DNA of 11,406 bases from Gammaproteobacteria bacterium (GCA_029859085.1 JAOUDU010000036.1:1-11406); one strand, 5' to 3'. Shown: positions 1 to 8,820, counted from the stretch's first letter. Notes: generated by a model from the sequence alone, not told the origin. Numbers and translations are program-made.

Positions 1-1260
1 CGACATCAGGTGGCTCTGCACCTGGGCCATGAAGTCCATCACCACCACCACCACGATCAGCAGTGAGGTACCGCCCAGGTAGAAGGGCACGTTCCACATG
101 ACCACCAGGAACTGGGGCAACAGGCACACCAGCGCAATATACGCGGCGCCAAACACGGTCAACCTGGTCAGCACGCCGTCGATATAATTGGCGGTCTGCT
201 GGCCGGGGCGAATCCCCGGCACGAAGGCGCCGGAGCGCTTCAGGTTGTCTGCCACCTCTACCGGGTTGAACATCAACGCGGTGTAGAAGAAACAGAAAAA
301 CACCACGAAAACCGTAAACAACAGAATGTTCAGGGGCTGGCCGGGGCCGATCGCAACCGCCAGGTCCTGCAGCCAGTCGACCGAGCCGGATGCCCCGAAC
401 CACTGGGCAATCGACGCCGGGAACAGCAGGATACTGCTGGCGAAAATCGCCGGGATAACTCCCGACATATTGACCTTGAGCGGCAGGTGCGAGCTCTGCG
501 CCTGGTACATTTTCCGCCCCTGCTGACGCTTCGCATAGTTCACCGTGATGCGGCGCTGGCCGCGCTCGATGAAAATAATCAGGTAAATCACCGCTATTGC
601 CATCACCAGGATCAACAGCAGCACCAGGATATTGAGTTCGCCCTGCCGGGCCTGCTCCAGCGACTGCCCGATCGCCGACGGGAGACCCGCCACGATCCCG
701 GCAAAAATCAGCATCGATATACCGTTGCCCACACCCTTCTCTGTAATCTGCTCGCCCAGCCACATCATGAACACGGCCCCGGTCACCAGGGAGGTAATCG
801 CGATCACAAAAAAGACCGGCGAGGAACTGAAAGCCATGCCCTGGTTGGCCATACCCACCGTCATACCGGTGGCCTGTATGATGGCCAGCACAACCGTAAG
901 GTAGCGTGTGTACTGGCTGATCTTGCGGCGACCGGACTCACCTTCCTTCTTCAGCTGCTCCAGCTGCGGGGTAACCGCCGACATCAACTGCATGATGATC
1001 GATGCAGAGATATACGGCATGATTCCCAGCGCGAGAATACTCATGCGCTCCAGCGCACCACCGGAGAACATGTTAGCCAGGCCCAGGATGGTGCCCTGGT
1101 TCTGGTTAAACAGCGCTGCCAGTTGCTTCGGATCGATTCCCGGGACAGGAATATGGGTACCGATCCGGTATACGACTATAGCCAGCAGAACAAAGCGAAG
1201 GCGGGCAAACAGCTCGCCGAGACCAGCCTTGTTTACCGAGGGCAGCTGAGATGTCGCCAT
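1..1260 (-). CDS. secY: Preprotein translocase channel subunit SecY (partial, C-terminus missing)
   Basis: SecY is the pore of the SecYEG translocon in the inner membrane. The frame starts at ATG 1258-1260 and stays open to the left edge, giving 420 residues. E. coli SecY has 443, so about 20-25 C-terminal residues lie outside. Repeated hydrophobic segments are visible (for example about 23-40, 150-168, 211-231, 312-332, 366-385, 395-411). Conserved blocks include MFSGGAL (64-70) with [12 protein letters not shown] (77-88) in the plug/TM2 region, the [17 protein letters not shown] loop (104-120), [17 protein letters not shown] (233-249) in the ribosome-docking loop, and [10 protein letters not shown] (344-353) in the next cytoplasmic loop. 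The rplO stop TAA directly abuts this ATG, and a GAGGAA Shine-Dalgarno lies inside the end of rplO, so translation is probably coupled. SecY as the last large gene of spc is the usual layout; rpmJ and rpsM would be expected beyond the edge. Confidence 0.98.
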   Translation of the reverse strand, partial: MATSQLPSVNKAGLGELFARLRFVLLAIVVYRIGTHIPVPGIDPKQLAALFNQNQGTILGLANMFSGGALERMSILALGIMPYISASIIMQLMSAVTPQLEQLKKEGESGRRKISQYTRYLTVVLAIIQATGMTVGMANQGMAFSSSPVFFVIAITSLVTGAVFMMWLGEQITEKGVGNGISMLIFAGIVAGLPSAIGQSLEQARQGELNILVLLLILVMAIAVIYLIIFIERGQRRITVNYAKRQQGRKMYQAQSSHLPLKVNMSGVIPAIFASSILLFPASIAQWFGASGSVDWLQDLAVAIGPGQPLNILLFTVFVVFFCFFYTALMFNPVEVADNLKRSGAFVPGIRPGQQTANYIDGVLTRLTVFGAAYIALVCLLPQFLVVMWNVPFYLGGTSLLIVVVVVMDFMAQVQSHLMS

Positions 1261-1707
1261 TTATTCCTCGACTTTCCCGCCGGCTTTCTCGATTGCTTCG
1301 CGAGCGCCCCTGGTAACTGCCAGACCCTTGACCGTCAGGGCCTTGTTCAGCTCCCCGGAAAGGAACACGCGCACACGCTCTATATTTTCGTTGATCAGGT
1401 CCGCACCCTTGAGGGCGGCGAGGTCAACCACGCCCCCCTCTACCGCATTCAGCTCGCCCAGGCGAACCTGCGCGGTGGTGCGGGAAATCCTGGAAGTGAA
1501 GCCGTACTTGGGCAGGCGCTTCTGCAGCGGCATCTGACCACCCTCAAAGCCGGGCCTTACCCTGCCGCCCGAGCGTGATTTCTGGCCCTTGTGGCCACGA
1601 CCCGAGGTCTTGCCCAGGCCACTGCCGATACCGCGGCCGACGCGCTTGGCATCCTGGCGGGAGCCCGGCGCGGGACTCAGGGTATTCAGTCGCATAATTT
1701 CTGACAT
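1261..1707 (-). CDS. rplO: 50S ribosomal protein L15
   Basis: L15 is a late-assembling large-subunit protein whose extended N-terminus threads into 23S rRNA. The 148-residue product carries the family signature in its glycine- and lysine-rich N-terminal half ([10 protein letters not shown] at 25-34, [13 protein letters not shown] at 37-48, FEGGQMPL at 54-61) and ends KAGGKVEE. E. coli L15 has 144 residues and begins MRLNTLSP. Here that methionine is residue 5 (ATG at 1693-1695). I chose the upstream ATG at 1705-1707 because GAGGA lies seven bases before it, in the last codons of rpmD, whereas the internal ATG has no Shine-Dalgarno. The four-residue extension is therefore likely but not certain. 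The gap to rpmD is three bases, and secY follows directly. Confidence 0.97.
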   Translation of the reverse strand: MSEIMRLNTLSPAPGSRQDAKRVGRGIGSGLGKTSGRGHKGQKSRSGGRVRPGFEGGQMPLQKRLPKYGFTSRISRTTAQVRLGELNAVEGGVVDLAALKGADLINENIERVRVFLSGELNKALTVKGLAVTRGAREAIEKAGGKVEE

Positions 1708-1710
1708 GAT

Positions 1711-1893
1711 TTAGTCCTCAACCCTTACGAGGTAATTTACCGAGTTGATCATGCCGCGGACGGAAGGGGTATCTTCCACTTCCACCGTGTGACCAATACG
1801 ACGCAAACCCAGACCGGCAACAGACGCCTTGTGGTTCTTCAGGCGACCATAGGTGCTCTTGATCTGTGTAACCTTGATTTTTGCTTTAGCCAT
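1711..1893 (-). CDS. rpmD: 50S ribosomal protein L30
   Basis: L30 is a small two-domain protein of the large subunit. The 60-residue product starts [10 protein letters not shown] and contains the typical [11 protein letters not shown] stretch (27-37), followed by DTPSVRGMI (41-49). E. coli L30 has 59 residues. An in-frame TTG at 1900-1902 would add three residues (MLV), but family members begin with MAK, so the ATG at 1891-1893 is preferred. The Shine-Dalgarno is weak (GGA about ten bases upstream), which suggests reliance on coupling to rpsE, whose stop lies 18 bases upstream. Confidence 0.96.
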   Translation of the reverse strand: MAKAKIKVTQIKSTYGRLKNHKASVAGLGLRRIGHTVEVEDTPSVRGMINSVNYLVRVED

Positions 1894-1911
1894 GACGAGC
1901 AAATCCAGTAA

Positions 1912-2424
1912 TTAATTCAGAATCTCTTCAACGGTCTTGCCGCGCTTGGCGGCAACCTCATCCGGCGCACACATGTCGCGCAGGCCGTTGAATGTCGCAC
2001 GAACAACGTTGACCGGGTTGGTAGAACCGTAACACTTGGCCAGAACGTTATGTACACCGGCAATTTCCAGAACCGCACGCATCGCACCGCCGGCAATTAC
2101 ACCGGTACCTTCGGACGCAGGCTGCATGTAAACCCTGGACGCGCCGTGGGATGCCTTGACCGGGTATTGGATAGTGCCATTGTTGAGCTCTACCTGGATC
2201 ATGTTGCGACGCGCGGCGTCCATTGCCTTCTGGATCGCAACCGGCACTTCGCGCGCCTTGCCCCGACCGAAGCCAACCTTGCCCTTGCCGTCGCCCACAA
2301 CAGTCAGCGCGGTAAAACCGAAAATACGGCCACCCTTGACCACTTTGGCCACACGGTTGACCTGTACCAGCTTTTCCTGGAGGTCGCCTTCCTGCTGCTG
2401 CTTTTTCTGATCGTTGAAAGCCAT
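1912..2424 (-). CDS. rpsE: 30S ribosomal protein S5
   Basis: S5 belongs to the 30S body near the mRNA entry and decoding region and contributes to translational accuracy. The 170-residue product (E. coli 167) has an N-terminal double-stranded-RNA-binding-like domain (about 15-80) and a C-terminal alpha/beta domain. The loop VKGGRIFGF (29-37), where spectinomycin-resistance changes map in E. coli, has the conserved form with no deletion. Other family blocks are [21 protein letters not shown] (41-61) and [18 protein letters not shown] (103-120). The TAG stop of rplR overlaps the AGGG Shine-Dalgarno, with a nine-base gap to this ATG. The N-terminus is glutamine-rich (KKQQQEGD at 7-14), slightly longer than in E. 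coli. Confidence 0.98.
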   Translation of the reverse strand: MAFNDQKKQQQEGDLQEKLVQVNRVAKVVKGGRIFGFTALTVVGDGKGKVGFGRGKAREVPVAIQKAMDAARRNMIQVELNNGTIQYPVKASHGASRVYMQPASEGTGVIAGGAMRAVLEIAGVHNVLAKCYGSTNPVNVVRATFNGLRDMCAPDEVAAKRGKTVEEILN

Positions 2425-2433
2425 ATCTATACC

Positions 2434-2784
2434 CTAGAAATTCAGTCCGGTTTCACGAGCCGCGTCAGCCAGAGCCTTGACGCGCCCGTGGTACTTGTAG
2501 CCACCGCGGTCAAAGGCAACCGCGTCGATACCCGCCGCCTTGGCGCGCTCTGCCACAAGCTTGCCAACGGCAGCCGCAGCTTCGATATTCCCGGTTTTGC
2601 CGCCACGCAGCTCACTGTCAAGCGTCGACGCGCTAGCCAGCACCCGGTCACCGGCAGGAGCAATAATCTGCGCGTATATATGCCGGGGCGTACGATGAAC
2701 GCTCAGGCGATTAACGCCGAGGTCGCGCATACGGGCACGTGCGCGACGCGCGCGACGCAACCTTGAATCATTCTTTACACTCAT
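2434..2784 (-). CDS. rplR: 50S ribosomal protein L18
   Basis: L18 binds 5S rRNA with L5 and helps anchor the central protuberance to the large subunit. The 116-residue product (E. coli 117) has the arginine-rich basic N-terminus ([13 protein letters not shown], 9-21), the highly conserved [10 protein letters not shown] (30-39), and the C-terminal [21 protein letters not shown] (91-111). The ATG at 2782-2784 lies 11 bases after the rplF stop. The AGG in the rplF TAGG terminus and a GAAG next to the start are the only Shine-Dalgarno candidates, so initiation may depend on ribosomes arriving from rplF. Confidence 0.97.
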   Translation of the reverse strand: MSVKNDSRLRRARRARARMRDLGVNRLSVHRTPRHIYAQIIAPAGDRVLASASTLDSELRGGKTGNIEAAAAVGKLVAERAKAAGIDAVAFDRGGYKYHGRVKALADAARETGLNF

Positions 2785-2795
2785 CTTCAGATTAC

Positions 2796-3323
2796 CTACT
2801 TTTTCTTGGCTTCTTTACGGCGAACAAACTCGTCGGCGTAGCGAATACCTTTACCCTTGTAAGGCTCCGGCGGGCGGAAACTGCGGATCTCGGCCGCCAC
2901 CTGGCCAACTGCCTGCTTGTCGATGCCGCTGACAACCACTTCAGTCTGTGTAGGAGTCTCGGCGGTCACTCCCTTTGGCAACTTGTAGTCAACAGGGTGC
3001 GAAAGCCCGACCGTCAGGCTGACAGAGCCGCCGTCGGCCTTGGCACGATAGCCAACGCCATTCAATACCAGCTTCTTCTCCCAACCTTCACTGACGCCCT
3101 TGACCATATTGTTCACCAGCGCACGCGTGGTTCCGGCCATGGCCTTGAACTGGTCGCCGTCATAGGCGATGGTCAGAACGTTGTCATCCTGGCTTACCCG
3201 CACGCCCGCGTTCAACGAAAGCTGCAGCGAACCTTTTCCACCCTTGATGGTAAGGTCATTGCCATCAACCTTGACCTCCACACCGCGCGGCAGTGATACC
3301 GGATTATTTGCGACTCTAGACAT
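2796..3323 (-). CDS. rplF: 50S ribosomal protein L6
   Basis: L6 sits near the GTPase-associated centre and sarcin-ricin loop. The 175-residue product (E. coli 177) shows the two repeated L6 domains, with [16 protein letters not shown] at 70-85 and VGYRAKADG at 90-98. It also has the C-terminal signature [12 protein letters not shown] (151-162) and a lysine-rich tail ending KEAKKK. The ATG at 3321-3323 has AAGAG about ten bases upstream. It lies between rpsH and rplR, as in the standard spc operon. Confidence 0.98.
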   Translation of the reverse strand: MSRVANNPVSLPRGVEVKVDGNDLTIKGGKGSLQLSLNAGVRVSQDDNVLTIAYDGDQFKAMAGTTRALVNNMVKGVSEGWEKKLVLNGVGYRAKADGGSVSLTVGLSHPVDYKLPKGVTAETPTQTEVVVSGIDKQAVGQVAAEIRSFRPPEPYKGKGIRYADEFVRRKEAKKK

Positions 3324-3353
3324 TTCGAATGCTCTTTAAATCAAAAATTGCTT

Positions 3354-3749
3354 TTAGAAAACGGTGCAAAGTACTTCGCCGCCGATTCCGGCAGCGCGCG
3401 CCGCACGATCAGACATCACCCCCTTGGAGGTGGAAACGATCGCGACACCCAGGCCTGCACGCACGGACGGCAGATCGTCCTTCGCCTTGTAATGGCGAAG
3501 GCCCGGCCGGCTGACGCGGTCGATCTCTGCGATTACCGGCTTGCCCTGGTAGTACTTGAGCGCGATGGCAAGCCGCGGCTTGCCGCTTTCTACAGAAGCA
3601 GAAAAGTCGCCGATATAACCTTCATCTTTCAGGACTGCGGCTACCGCTGCCTTGAGCTTGGAACCAGGCATTTCAACACTTTTCTTGCCAGCCATCTGCG
3701 CGTTGCGTATACGGGTCAGCATATCTGACAGTGGATCTTGCATACTCAT
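3354..3749 (-). CDS. rpsH: 30S ribosomal protein S8 (expected spc operon autorepressor)
   Basis: S8 binds helix 21 of 16S rRNA during early 30S assembly. In E. coli it is also the translational repressor of the spc operon, binding mRNA around the start of rplE. The 131-residue product (E. coli 130) begins [18 protein letters not shown] and ends with the signature [24 protein letters not shown] (106-129). RVSRPGLR (78-85) is also conserved. The ATG at 3747-3749 is preceded by a weak AAAGAGA about ten bases upstream. The RNA-binding core looks intact, so autoregulation is plausible here, but the mRNA target was not demonstrated. Confidence 0.98.
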   Translation of the reverse strand: MSMQDPLSDMLTRIRNAQMAGKKSVEMPGSKLKAAVAAVLKDEGYIGDFSASVESGKPRLAIALKYYQGKPVIAEIDRVSRPGLRHYKAKDDLPSVRAGLGVAIVSTSKGVMSDRAARAAGIGGEVLCTVF

Positions 3750-3782
3750 AATCTAATTCTCTTTAGTAAACCGTCCGGTTCG

Positions 3783-4088
3783 TTACCAGCTGGCCTTCAC
3801 CAGGCCGGGAACATCACCGCGCATTGCAGCTTCACGTAACTTGTTTCTACAAAGGCCAAACTTGCGATAAACACCATGGGGACGACCCGTTACCTGGCAA
3901 CGGCGACGTCCGCGGCTGGGACTGGCATCACGCGGCAGCTTTTGCAGGGCGATTTGCGCGTCCCACTTTTCCTCGTCAGAGGACTTGCTGCTGCTGATAA
4001 TCTCTTTCAACGCGGCACGCTTGCCCGCATATTTTGCCACCAGACGAGCGCGCTTTTTCTCGCGCATTACCATAGATGTTTTAGCCAT
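3783..4088 (-). CDS. rpsN: 30S ribosomal protein S14 (long, zinc-free type)
   Basis: S14 is a late-binding protein of the 30S head. The 101-residue product equals the E. coli length. It carries [14 protein letters not shown] (51-64), [15 protein letters not shown] (67-81) and the invariant C-terminal [17 protein letters not shown]. Only two cysteines (64 and 80) occur, and there are no paired CxxC knuckles, so this is the long 'C-minus' type that does not bind zinc. The ATG at 4086-4088 lies 13 bases after the rplE stop; AAGAGG overlapping that TAA stop is the likely Shine-Dalgarno. Confidence 0.98.
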   Translation of the reverse strand: MAKTSMVMREKKRARLVAKYAGKRAALKEIISSSKSSDEEKWDAQIALQKLPRDASPSRGRRRCQVTGRPHGVYRKFGLCRNKLREAAMRGDVPGLVKASW

Positions 4089-4101
4089 GTATAGGAGCCT
4101 C

Positions 4102-4641
4102 TTAAGCCTTCAGGGGGAAGTTGAAAGCGCGCAGCAGGGCGCGACCTTCATCATCCGTACGAGCGGTGGTGGTAATGGTGATGTCCATTCCACGCAGAGC
4201 GTCCACCTGGTCGTAATTAATTTCAGGGAAAATAATCTGTTCCGTCACACCCATCGCAAAGTTGCCCCGGCCGTCAAATGACTTCGGGCTTACACCACGG
4301 AAGTCGCGAATACGGGGGATAGCGATACTTATCAGGCGATCCAGGAACTCATACATCCGCTCGGAACGCAGCGTCACCTTGCAGCCGATCGGCCAACCGT
4401 CGCGCACCTTGAAGCCGGCGATGGATTTACGCGCCTTGGTTATAACAACCTTCTGGCCGGAAATTTTCTCCATCTCGGCGACGGCGTTCTCCAGGACCTT
4501 CTTGTCGCCCAGCGCTTCACCCACACCCATATTCAGGGTGATCTTGGTGATGCGGGGAACTTCCATCACGTTTGCCAGACCCAGCTCTTCCTTGAGGCGG
4601 GGAGCGATCTCGCTCTTGTACTTGTCTTTCAACCTTGCCAT
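4102..4641 (-). CDS. rplE: 50S ribosomal protein L5
   Basis: L5 binds 5S rRNA in the central protuberance and forms a bridge to the 30S head. The 179-residue product matches the E. coli length. Conserved blocks are [11 protein letters not shown] (33-43), [24 protein letters not shown] (69-92), [19 protein letters not shown] (99-117) and [18 protein letters not shown] (124-141). The ATG at 4639-4641 has an AGGAAA Shine-Dalgarno. In E. coli the S8 repressor binds mRNA at the start of this gene. Here the rplX-rplE gap is 36 bases with short complementary segments, and a five-base-pair stem lies within codons 9-13 (4602-4615). Confidence 0.98.
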   Translation of the reverse strand: MARLKDKYKSEIAPRLKEELGLANVMEVPRITKITLNMGVGEALGDKKVLENAVAEMEKISGQKVVITKARKSIAGFKVRDGWPIGCKVTLRSERMYEFLDRLISIAIPRIRDFRGVSPKSFDGRGNFAMGVTEQIIFPEINYDQVDALRGMDITITTTARTDDEGRALLRAFNFPLKA

Positions 4642-4677
4642 GTCTATTTCCTGCTAACCCGGTCAGCCGAGGCTGGC

Positions 4678-4992
4678 TTAAGAGTCAATTGCCTCACCAC
4701 TGGACTTGAAGATCCGCTGCTTGCGGCCTCCGTCCACCTTAAAACCCACACGATCAGCCTTGCTGCTGGCGGGATTGAAAATCGCCACGTTGGAGACCTG
4801 GATAGGAGCCTCCTGCTCGACAATGCCACCCGCAACACCCCCCTGGGGGTTGGGTTTCGTGTGCTTCTTAACCATATTGATACCGCTGACAATCAACTTG
4901 TTGTTGTCGAGTACCTTGCGAACCTTGCCGCGCTTACCCTTGTCCTTACCGGCCAGGATAATCACTTCGTCATCGCGCTTGATCTTAAACAT
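4678..4992 (-). CDS. rplX: 50S ribosomal protein L24
   Basis: L24 initiates 50S assembly by binding near the 5' end of 23S rRNA. The 104-residue product equals the E. coli length. A KOW motif covers [18 protein letters not shown] (7-24), followed by [11 protein letters not shown] (34-44) and the conserved [11 protein letters not shown] (64-74). The ATG at 4990-4992 follows a strong purine-rich AAGGAAA, 26 bases after the rplN stop. Confidence 0.97.
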   Translation of the reverse strand: MFKIKRDDEVIILAGKDKGKRGKVRKVLDNNKLIVSGINMVKKHTKPNPQGGVAGGIVEQEAPIQVSNVAIFNPASSKADRVGFKVDGGRKQRIFKSSGEAIDS

Positions 4993-5018
4993 TTTCCTTC
5001 CTCTCCCTGCTGGCCGGC

Positions 5019-5387
5019 CTAGATAACTTCCGGGGCCAGAGAAATAATCTTCATGAACTTCTCGCCACGCAGTTCGCGGGTCACCGGGCCAAAAATGCGG
5101 GTGCCGATGGGAGCCTGCTGGTTGTTGAGCAGCACCGCGGCATTGTCGTCAAACTTGATCAGCGACCCGTCGGGACGACGAACCCCTTTCCTGGTGCGAA
5201 CAACAACGGCGGTCATAACCTGGCCTTTCTTGACCTTGCCACGCGGAATCGCTTCCTTGATGGATACCTTGATGAGGTCACCAACCCGGGCATAACGACG
5301 CTTGGAACCGCCCAGCACCTTGATGCACATCACACGACGGGCACCACTGTTGTCAGCGACTTCCAAATACGACTGTGTCTGAATCAT
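5019..5387 (-). CDS. rplN: 50S ribosomal protein L14 (first gene of the spc operon)
   Basis: L14 lies at the subunit interface, contacts 16S rRNA, and is the docking site of the silencing factor RsfS. The 122-residue product (E. coli 123) contains [19 protein letters not shown] (10-28), [13 protein letters not shown] (43-55), [13 protein letters not shown] (63-75) and [13 protein letters not shown] (93-105), all family hallmarks. The ATG at 5385-5387 has GGAG six bases upstream. The 40-base gap to rpsQ is the S10/spc boundary; I could not find a convincing separate promoter there. Confidence 0.98.
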   Translation of the reverse strand: MIQTQSYLEVADNSGARRVMCIKVLGGSKRRYARVGDLIKVSIKEAIPRGKVKKGQVMTAVVVRTRKGVRRPDGSLIKFDDNAAVLLNNQQAPIGTRIFGPVTRELRGEKFMKIISLAPEVI

Positions 5388-5427
5388 CTTCTACTCCAAA
5401 CTGCAATAAAAACAGTTAAGCCGGCGG
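5388..5427 (-). other. S10/spc boundary spacer
   Basis: This 40-base non-coding gap separates rpsQ from rplN. On the minus strand it holds an AGCC...GGCT element at its upstream edge, then AACTG and CAGTT flanking a T-rich nine-base loop, then the rplN Shine-Dalgarno. The stems are too short to call a terminator. I see no good -35/-10 pair here or in the last ~100 bases of rpsQ, so read-through from S10 is the simplest reading. Confidence 0.4.
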
Positions 5428-5694
5428 CTAAACCTGGGCGTTGCTCTCTACCACTTCGAGCAGTTTCCAGGTCTTGCTCTTGGAAATCGGCCGAGTCTCG
5501 GCAACAGTGACGGTATCGCCGATGTTGCACTGGTTGTTCTCATCATGCGCGTGAATCTTGGATGAGCGAGTAATGTACTTGCCGTAAACGGGGTGCTTCA
5601 CCCGACGCTCCAGCAGCACAGTGATCGTCTTGTCCATCTTGTTGCTGACAACCTTGCCAGTAACAACCCGTGTACGCTTCTCTGCAGATGACAT
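5428..5694 (-). CDS. rpsQ: 30S ribosomal protein S17 (last gene of the S10 operon)
   Basis: S17 is a primary 16S rRNA-binding OB-fold protein of the 30S body. The 88-residue product (E. coli 84) contains [14 protein letters not shown] (13-26), [21 protein letters not shown] (32-52), and the conserved NIGDTV and [11 protein letters not shown] region (57-77). The ATG at 5692-5694 lies two bases after the rpmC stop. The Shine-Dalgarno is poor, so coupling with rpmC is likely. Confidence 0.98.
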   Translation of the reverse strand: MSSAEKRTRVVTGKVVSNKMDKTITVLLERRVKHPVYGKYITRSSKIHAHDENNQCNIGDTVTVAETRPISKSKTWKLLEVVESNAQV

Positions 5695-5696
5695 TC

Positions 5697-5888
5697 TTAA
5701 TTACCCGCCTTCTCGTTGAGTACGGTCTTAACGCGTGCGATTTCGCGCTGGTTCTGTTTCAGCAAATGGGTCTGGCCCAACTGACCAGTCGACTTTTGCA
5801 TGCGCAACTTGAACTGGTCTTCACGCAGAGACAGCAGCGTCTTGTTCAGCTCCTCGGGGGACTTCTCACGCAATTCAGTTGCTTTCAT
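5697..5888 (-). CDS. rpmC: 50S ribosomal protein L29
   Basis: L29 is a small helical-hairpin protein near the polypeptide exit, close to L23. The product is 63 residues with [15 protein letters not shown] at the start and the conserved [20 protein letters not shown] near the end. An upstream in-frame GTG at 5889-5891 would add one methionine. The ATG at 5886-5888 matches the family start and overlaps the rplP TGA stop by one base (TGATG), a classic reinitiation arrangement. No clear Shine-Dalgarno is visible. Confidence 0.97.
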   Translation of the reverse strand: MKATELREKSPEELNKTLLSLREDQFKLRMQKSTGQLGQTHLLKQNQREIARVKTVLNEKAGN

Positions 5889-6301
5889 CACATCACCGAC
5901 CGTTTAACAAATGTTGTGGCAAGCGGAATCTTGGCCGCAGCCAGGGCGAAAGCTTCCCGCGCCAGCTCTTCGGTCACGCCCTGTACCTCGTACAGAACCT
6001 TGCCCGGCTGAACCTGGGCCACCCAGTATTCCACGTTACCCTTACCTTTACCCTGACGCACTTCCAGCGGCTTGCCGGTGATTGGCTTGTCAGGAAAAAC
6101 CCGAATCCATATCTTTCCGCCACGCTTGATGTGACGGGTCATGGCCCGGCGAGCCGCTTCGATCTGGCGCGCAGTAAGGCGTCCGCGCCCCACAGCCTTC
6201 AGACCATACTCACCGAAACTCACCTTGCTGCCGCGATGTGCCAGACCGCGATTGCGGCCCTTCATCGCCTTGCGAAATTTTGTACGCTTTGGTTGAAGCA
6301 T
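5888..6301 (-). CDS. rplP: 50S ribosomal protein L16
   Basis: L16 contacts the A-site tRNA and 5S rRNA and is essential for peptidyl-transferase centre maturation. The 137-residue product (E. coli 136) starts [19 protein letters not shown] and carries [24 protein letters not shown] (33-56) and [14 protein letters not shown] (62-75). Arg82, in VRQGKGKG, aligns with E. coli Arg81, the residue hydroxylated by the oxygenase RoxA (YcfD). The ATG at 6299-6301 is preceded by AAGGG, which overlaps the rpsC TAA stop. Confidence 0.98.
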   Translation of the reverse strand: MLQPKRTKFRKAMKGRNRGLAHRGSKVSFGEYGLKAVGRGRLTARQIEAARRAMTRHIKRGGKIWIRVFPDKPITGKPLEVRQGKGKGNVEYWVAQVQPGKVLYEVQGVTEELAREAFALAAAKIPLATTFVKRSVM

Positions 6302-6312
6302 CTGCGTAACCC

Positions 6313-6984
6313 TTAATTAGTTGCTGTCTTCTTGGCGCCATCGGCCGAGCTGTCGCTGCCGATAACCTCGCCTTTGAATATCCAAACCTTTACGCCCAGG
6401 ATGCCGTAGGTCGTGACTGCCTCGTATGTTGCGTAATCGATATCAGCACGCAATGTATGAAGCGGAACCCGGCCTTCACGGTACCATTCTGTACGGGCAA
6501 TCTCGGCGCCGCCGAGGCGACCACCTATCTGCACCTTCACACCTTCCGCACCCTGGCGCATGGCGTTTTGTACTACCCGCTTCATGGCGCGACGGAACAT
6601 CACGCGGCGCTCAAGCTGCTGGGCAACGTTCTGGGCCACAAGCTTGGCGTCGAGGTCGGGCTTGCGGATCTCCTCGATGTTGATGTGGACAGGAACACCC
6701 ATTTTCTCGGCGAGCGTCTTGCGCAGGCCGTCCACGTCCTCGCCCTTCTTGCCGATGACGATACCGGGCCTGGCGGTATGGATCGTGATGCGTGCCGTCT
6801 GTGCGGGACGCTCGATCACCACCCGGCTTACAGAGGCGTTCTCAAGAGTCTTCTCGATGAATGCGCGAACTTCCAGGTCCTTGATCAACTGCTTGGGGTA
6901 GTTCTTGTTATCCGCATACCAGATCGAGGTGTGATCCTTGACGATACCTAACCGAATGCCGACTGGATTTACTTTTTGACCCAT
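6313..6984 (-). CDS. rpsC: 30S ribosomal protein S3
   Basis: S3 lines the mRNA entry tunnel and contributes with S4 and S5 to the ribosomal helicase activity. The 223-residue product (E. coli 233) begins [14 protein letters not shown] and has a KH domain with the RNA-binding loop [10 protein letters not shown] (74-83). The C-terminal domain holds [30 protein letters not shown] and [13 protein letters not shown]. The tail after this is short and variable, which explains the difference from E. coli. The ATG at 6982-6984 has a clear AGGAG eight bases upstream. Confidence 0.98.
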   Translation of the reverse strand: MGQKVNPVGIRLGIVKDHTSIWYADNKNYPKQLIKDLEVRAFIEKTLENASVSRVVIERPAQTARITIHTARPGIVIGKKGEDVDGLRKTLAEKMGVPVHINIEEIRKPDLDAKLVAQNVAQQLERRVMFRRAMKRVVQNAMRQGAEGVKVQIGGRLGGAEIARTEWYREGRVPLHTLRADIDYATYEAVTTYGILGVKVWIFKGEVIGSDSSADGAKKTATN

Positions 6985-7002
6985 GTGGTCTTCTCCTAAA
7001 AC

Positions 7003-7341
7003 TTAGCCTTCGCCGTCTGCAACTTTCACGGTGATATGACAGCTGCGCTTGAAAATGCGATCTGCACGACCCTTGGCTCTGGGGCGCAGGCGCTTCATTG
7101 TCATACCTTCATCTACAAAAATGCTGGACACTTTCAACTCATCGACATCCGCACCTTCATTGTTTTCAGCATTGGCTATCGCAGAATCAAGGATCTTCTT
7201 GACGATATGCGCTGCCTTCTTGGGGCTGAATTCCAGCAGGCTCAAAGCCTCTTCCACGGGCTTGCCCCGCACCTGGTCGGCGACCAGGCGGGCTTTCTGC
7301 GCTGAAATCCGCGCGCCTTTCAATCTTGCTGCAACTTCCAT
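7003..7341 (-). CDS. rplV: 50S ribosomal protein L22
   Basis: L22 forms part of the narrow constriction of the nascent-peptide exit tunnel with L4. The 112-residue product (E. coli 110) contains [16 protein letters not shown] (12-27), SAIANAENN (53-61) and the extended beta-hairpin [21 protein letters not shown] (76-96). Met82-Lys83-Arg84, the triplet deleted in a well-known erythromycin-resistant E. coli L22 mutant, is present, so the tunnel loop looks wild type. The ATG at 7339-7341 has GAGG nine bases upstream, 27 bases after the rpsS stop. Confidence 0.98.
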   Translation of the reverse strand: MEVAARLKGARISAQKARLVADQVRGKPVEEALSLLEFSPKKAAHIVKKILDSAIANAENNEGADVDELKVSSIFVDEGMTMKRLRPRAKGRADRIFKRSCHITVKVADGEG

Positions 7342-7368
7342 CTCTTCAACCTCGCTACAGGCCAGCGC

Positions 7369-7644
7369 TTAGCGCTTGGCCTTCTTATCCACGATATGGC
7401 CCTTGAAAGTGCGGGTCGCCGCAAATTCACCCAGCTTGTGACCGACCATGTCTTCATTGACCAGAACCGGCACATGCTGGCGGCCATTGTGAACGGCGAT
7501 CGTCAGGCCAACCATATCCGGCGATACCATCGAGCGGCGCGACCAGGTCTTGATCGGACGGCGATCATTGCTTTCAATCGCTGCTTCAACTTTCTTCATC
7601 AAGTGAAGGTCTATAAAGGGACCTTTCTTCAGTGAACGCGGCAC
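7369..7644 (-). CDS. rpsS: 30S ribosomal protein S19 (GTG start)
   Basis: S19 lies at the top of the 30S head with S13. The 91-residue product (E. coli 92) is strongly conserved: [15 protein letters not shown] at the start, TWSRRS at 34-39, [15 protein letters not shown] at 47-61 and [16 protein letters not shown] at 69-84. The start codon is GTG at 7642-7644, placed by the invariant PRSLKKGP N-terminus and a GAGG eight bases upstream. The gap to rplB is 37 bases and shows nothing notable. Confidence 0.98.
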   Translation of the reverse strand: MPRSLKKGPFIDLHLMKKVEAAIESNDRRPIKTWSRRSMVSPDMVGLTIAVHNGRQHVPVLVNEDMVGHKLGEFAATRTFKGHIVDKKAKR

Positions 7645-7681
7645 TATCTCTTCCTCTATTCTGCGGGTCTATTGACCGGAA

Positions 7682-8509
7682 TTACTTCTTACCACGGCGG
7701 CGTACGATCAAACTGTTGGTACGCTTGTTCTTACGGGTTTTATAACCCTTGGTCGGCGTGCCCCAGGGGCTGACCGGGTGACGGCCACCCGAGGTACGGC
7801 CTTCGCCACCACCATGCGGGTGATCTACCGGGTTCATCGCAACACCGCGAACCGTCGGGCGGACACCACGCCAGCGGGACGCGCCGGCCTTGCCCAGCTT
7901 GCGCAGGCTGTGCTCGGAGTTGGAGACCTCACCCAGGGTGGCGCGGCAATCCGACAGCACCTTGCGCATTTCACCCGAACGCAGACGCAGCGTCGCGTAT
8001 TGACCCTCGCGGGCCACGACCTGAACCGAGGCTCCGGCTGCACGCGCCATCTGGGCGCCCTTGCCCGGCTTAAGCTCGATCGCATGCACGGTGGAGCCGA
8101 CCGGGATATTGCGCAGCGGCAGGCAGTTGCCGGTCTTGATCGGCGCCGCCGAGCCTGATTGCAGGACATCGCCGGCCTGCACGCCCTTGGGCGCGATAAT
8201 GTAGCGACGCTCGCCGTCCGCGAACAACAGCAGCGCGATATGGGCGGTGCGGTTCGGGTCGTATTCGACTCGCTCTACCTGGGCCGGAATGCCGTCCTTG
8301 GTGCGCTTGAAGTCGATAACGCGATAATGCTGCTTATGGCCACCGCCAATGTGCCGGGTGGTTATCCGGCCATTGTTATTGCGACCACCGTTCCTGGTCT
8401 GCGTTTCCAGCAGGGGCTTGTAAGGGGCGCCCTTGTGCAGACCCTCAGTGGTTACCCGGACGACGTGACGACGGCCAGGTGAAGTGGGCTTGCTAATTAA
8501 AACTGCCAT
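7682..8509 (-). CDS. rplB: 50S ribosomal protein L2
   Basis: L2 is a primary 23S rRNA-binding protein needed for subunit association and peptidyl-transferase activity. The 275-residue product (E. coli 273) shows [10 protein letters not shown] (8-17), [20 protein letters not shown] (41-60), [10 protein letters not shown] (66-75), [11 protein letters not shown] (83-93), RYIIAPKG (102-109) and [22 protein letters not shown] (206-227). [10 protein letters not shown] (228-237) contains the histidine (His230 here, E. coli His229 in mature numbering) linked to catalytic-centre function. The tail is basic (VRRRGKK). The ATG at 8507-8509 lies 14 bases after rplW; AAGGAG overlaps the rplW stop, with AGG nearer the start. 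Confidence 0.99.
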   Translation of the reverse strand: MAVLISKPTSPGRRHVVRVTTEGLHKGAPYKPLLETQTRNGGRNNNGRITTRHIGGGHKQHYRVIDFKRTKDGIPAQVERVEYDPNRTAHIALLLFADGERRYIIAPKGVQAGDVLQSGSAAPIKTGNCLPLRNIPVGSTVHAIELKPGKGAQMARAAGASVQVVAREGQYATLRLRSGEMRKVLSDCRATLGEVSNSEHSLRKLGKAGASRWRGVRPTVRGVAMNPVDHPHGGGEGRTSGGRHPVSPWGTPTKGYKTRKNKRTNSLIVRRRGKK

Positions 8510-8523
8510 CTCGAACCTACTCC

Positions 8524-8820
8524 TTAATCAACCGACGCAAAGTCGATGTCCTGACCCTGCTGCAGCCGAACGTATGCTTTTTTCCAGGTCGACCTGGCGC
8601 TGAGGCCATGCTTGTTCCGCTTCACCTTGCCCTTGACCCGCAAAGTACGGACATTATCCACCTTGACCTTGAACAGCTGCTCAACCGACTTCCTGATTTC
8701 GGCCTTGGTGGCATTGAGGGCGACCTTGAACACGTACTGATTGTTCATGTCAGCCACCACTGCGGCCTTCTCGGAAACGTGCGGACTTTCCAGTATCTGA
8801 AATACGCGCTCCTGGTTCAT
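8524..8820 (-). CDS. rplW: 50S ribosomal protein L23
   Basis: L23 rims the exit tunnel and is the docking site for trigger factor and the signal recognition particle. The 98-residue product (E. coli 100) contains SPHVSEKAA (12-20). Its Glu17 aligns with E. coli Glu18, the trigger-factor contact. [19 protein letters not shown] and [10 protein letters not shown] follow. The ATG at 8818-8820 overlaps the rplD TGA (ATGA), and a strong GAGGAG lies eight bases upstream inside rplD, so translation is coupled. Confidence 0.98.
   Translation of the reverse strand: MNQERVFQILESPHVSEKAAVVADMNNQYVFKVALNATKAEIRKSVEQLFKVKVDNVRTLRVKGKVKRNKHGLSARSTWKKAYVRLQQGQDIDFASVD

Noticed and set aside
37..54. Short CAC trinucleotide run
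   Set aside because: It encodes consecutive valines (with a neighbouring Met) in a conserved SecY membrane segment that is also valine-rich in E. coli, so it is protein-driven, not a functional repeat.
487..1578. Long plus-strand open frame (363 codons) opposite secY and rplO
   Set aside because: It lies wholly antisense to two highly conserved genes and its translation is histidine- and glutamine-rich without any family resemblance. It is a by-product of GC-rich codons on the other strand.
2050..2766. Plus-strand open frame of 238 codons opposite rpsE and rplR
   Set aside because: Antisense to two certain ribosomal protein genes, with no recognisable motif and no credible Shine-Dalgarno. 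The same applies to the other plus-strand frames in the window.
3783..4088. Zinc-binding S14 variant
   Set aside because: Only two isolated cysteines (64 and 80) are present, with no CxxC pairs, so it is the zinc-free long form.
5888..5891. GTG at 5889-5891 as the rpmC start
   Set aside because: The adjacent ATG matches the invariant L29 N-terminus and gives the common one-base overlap with the rplP stop.
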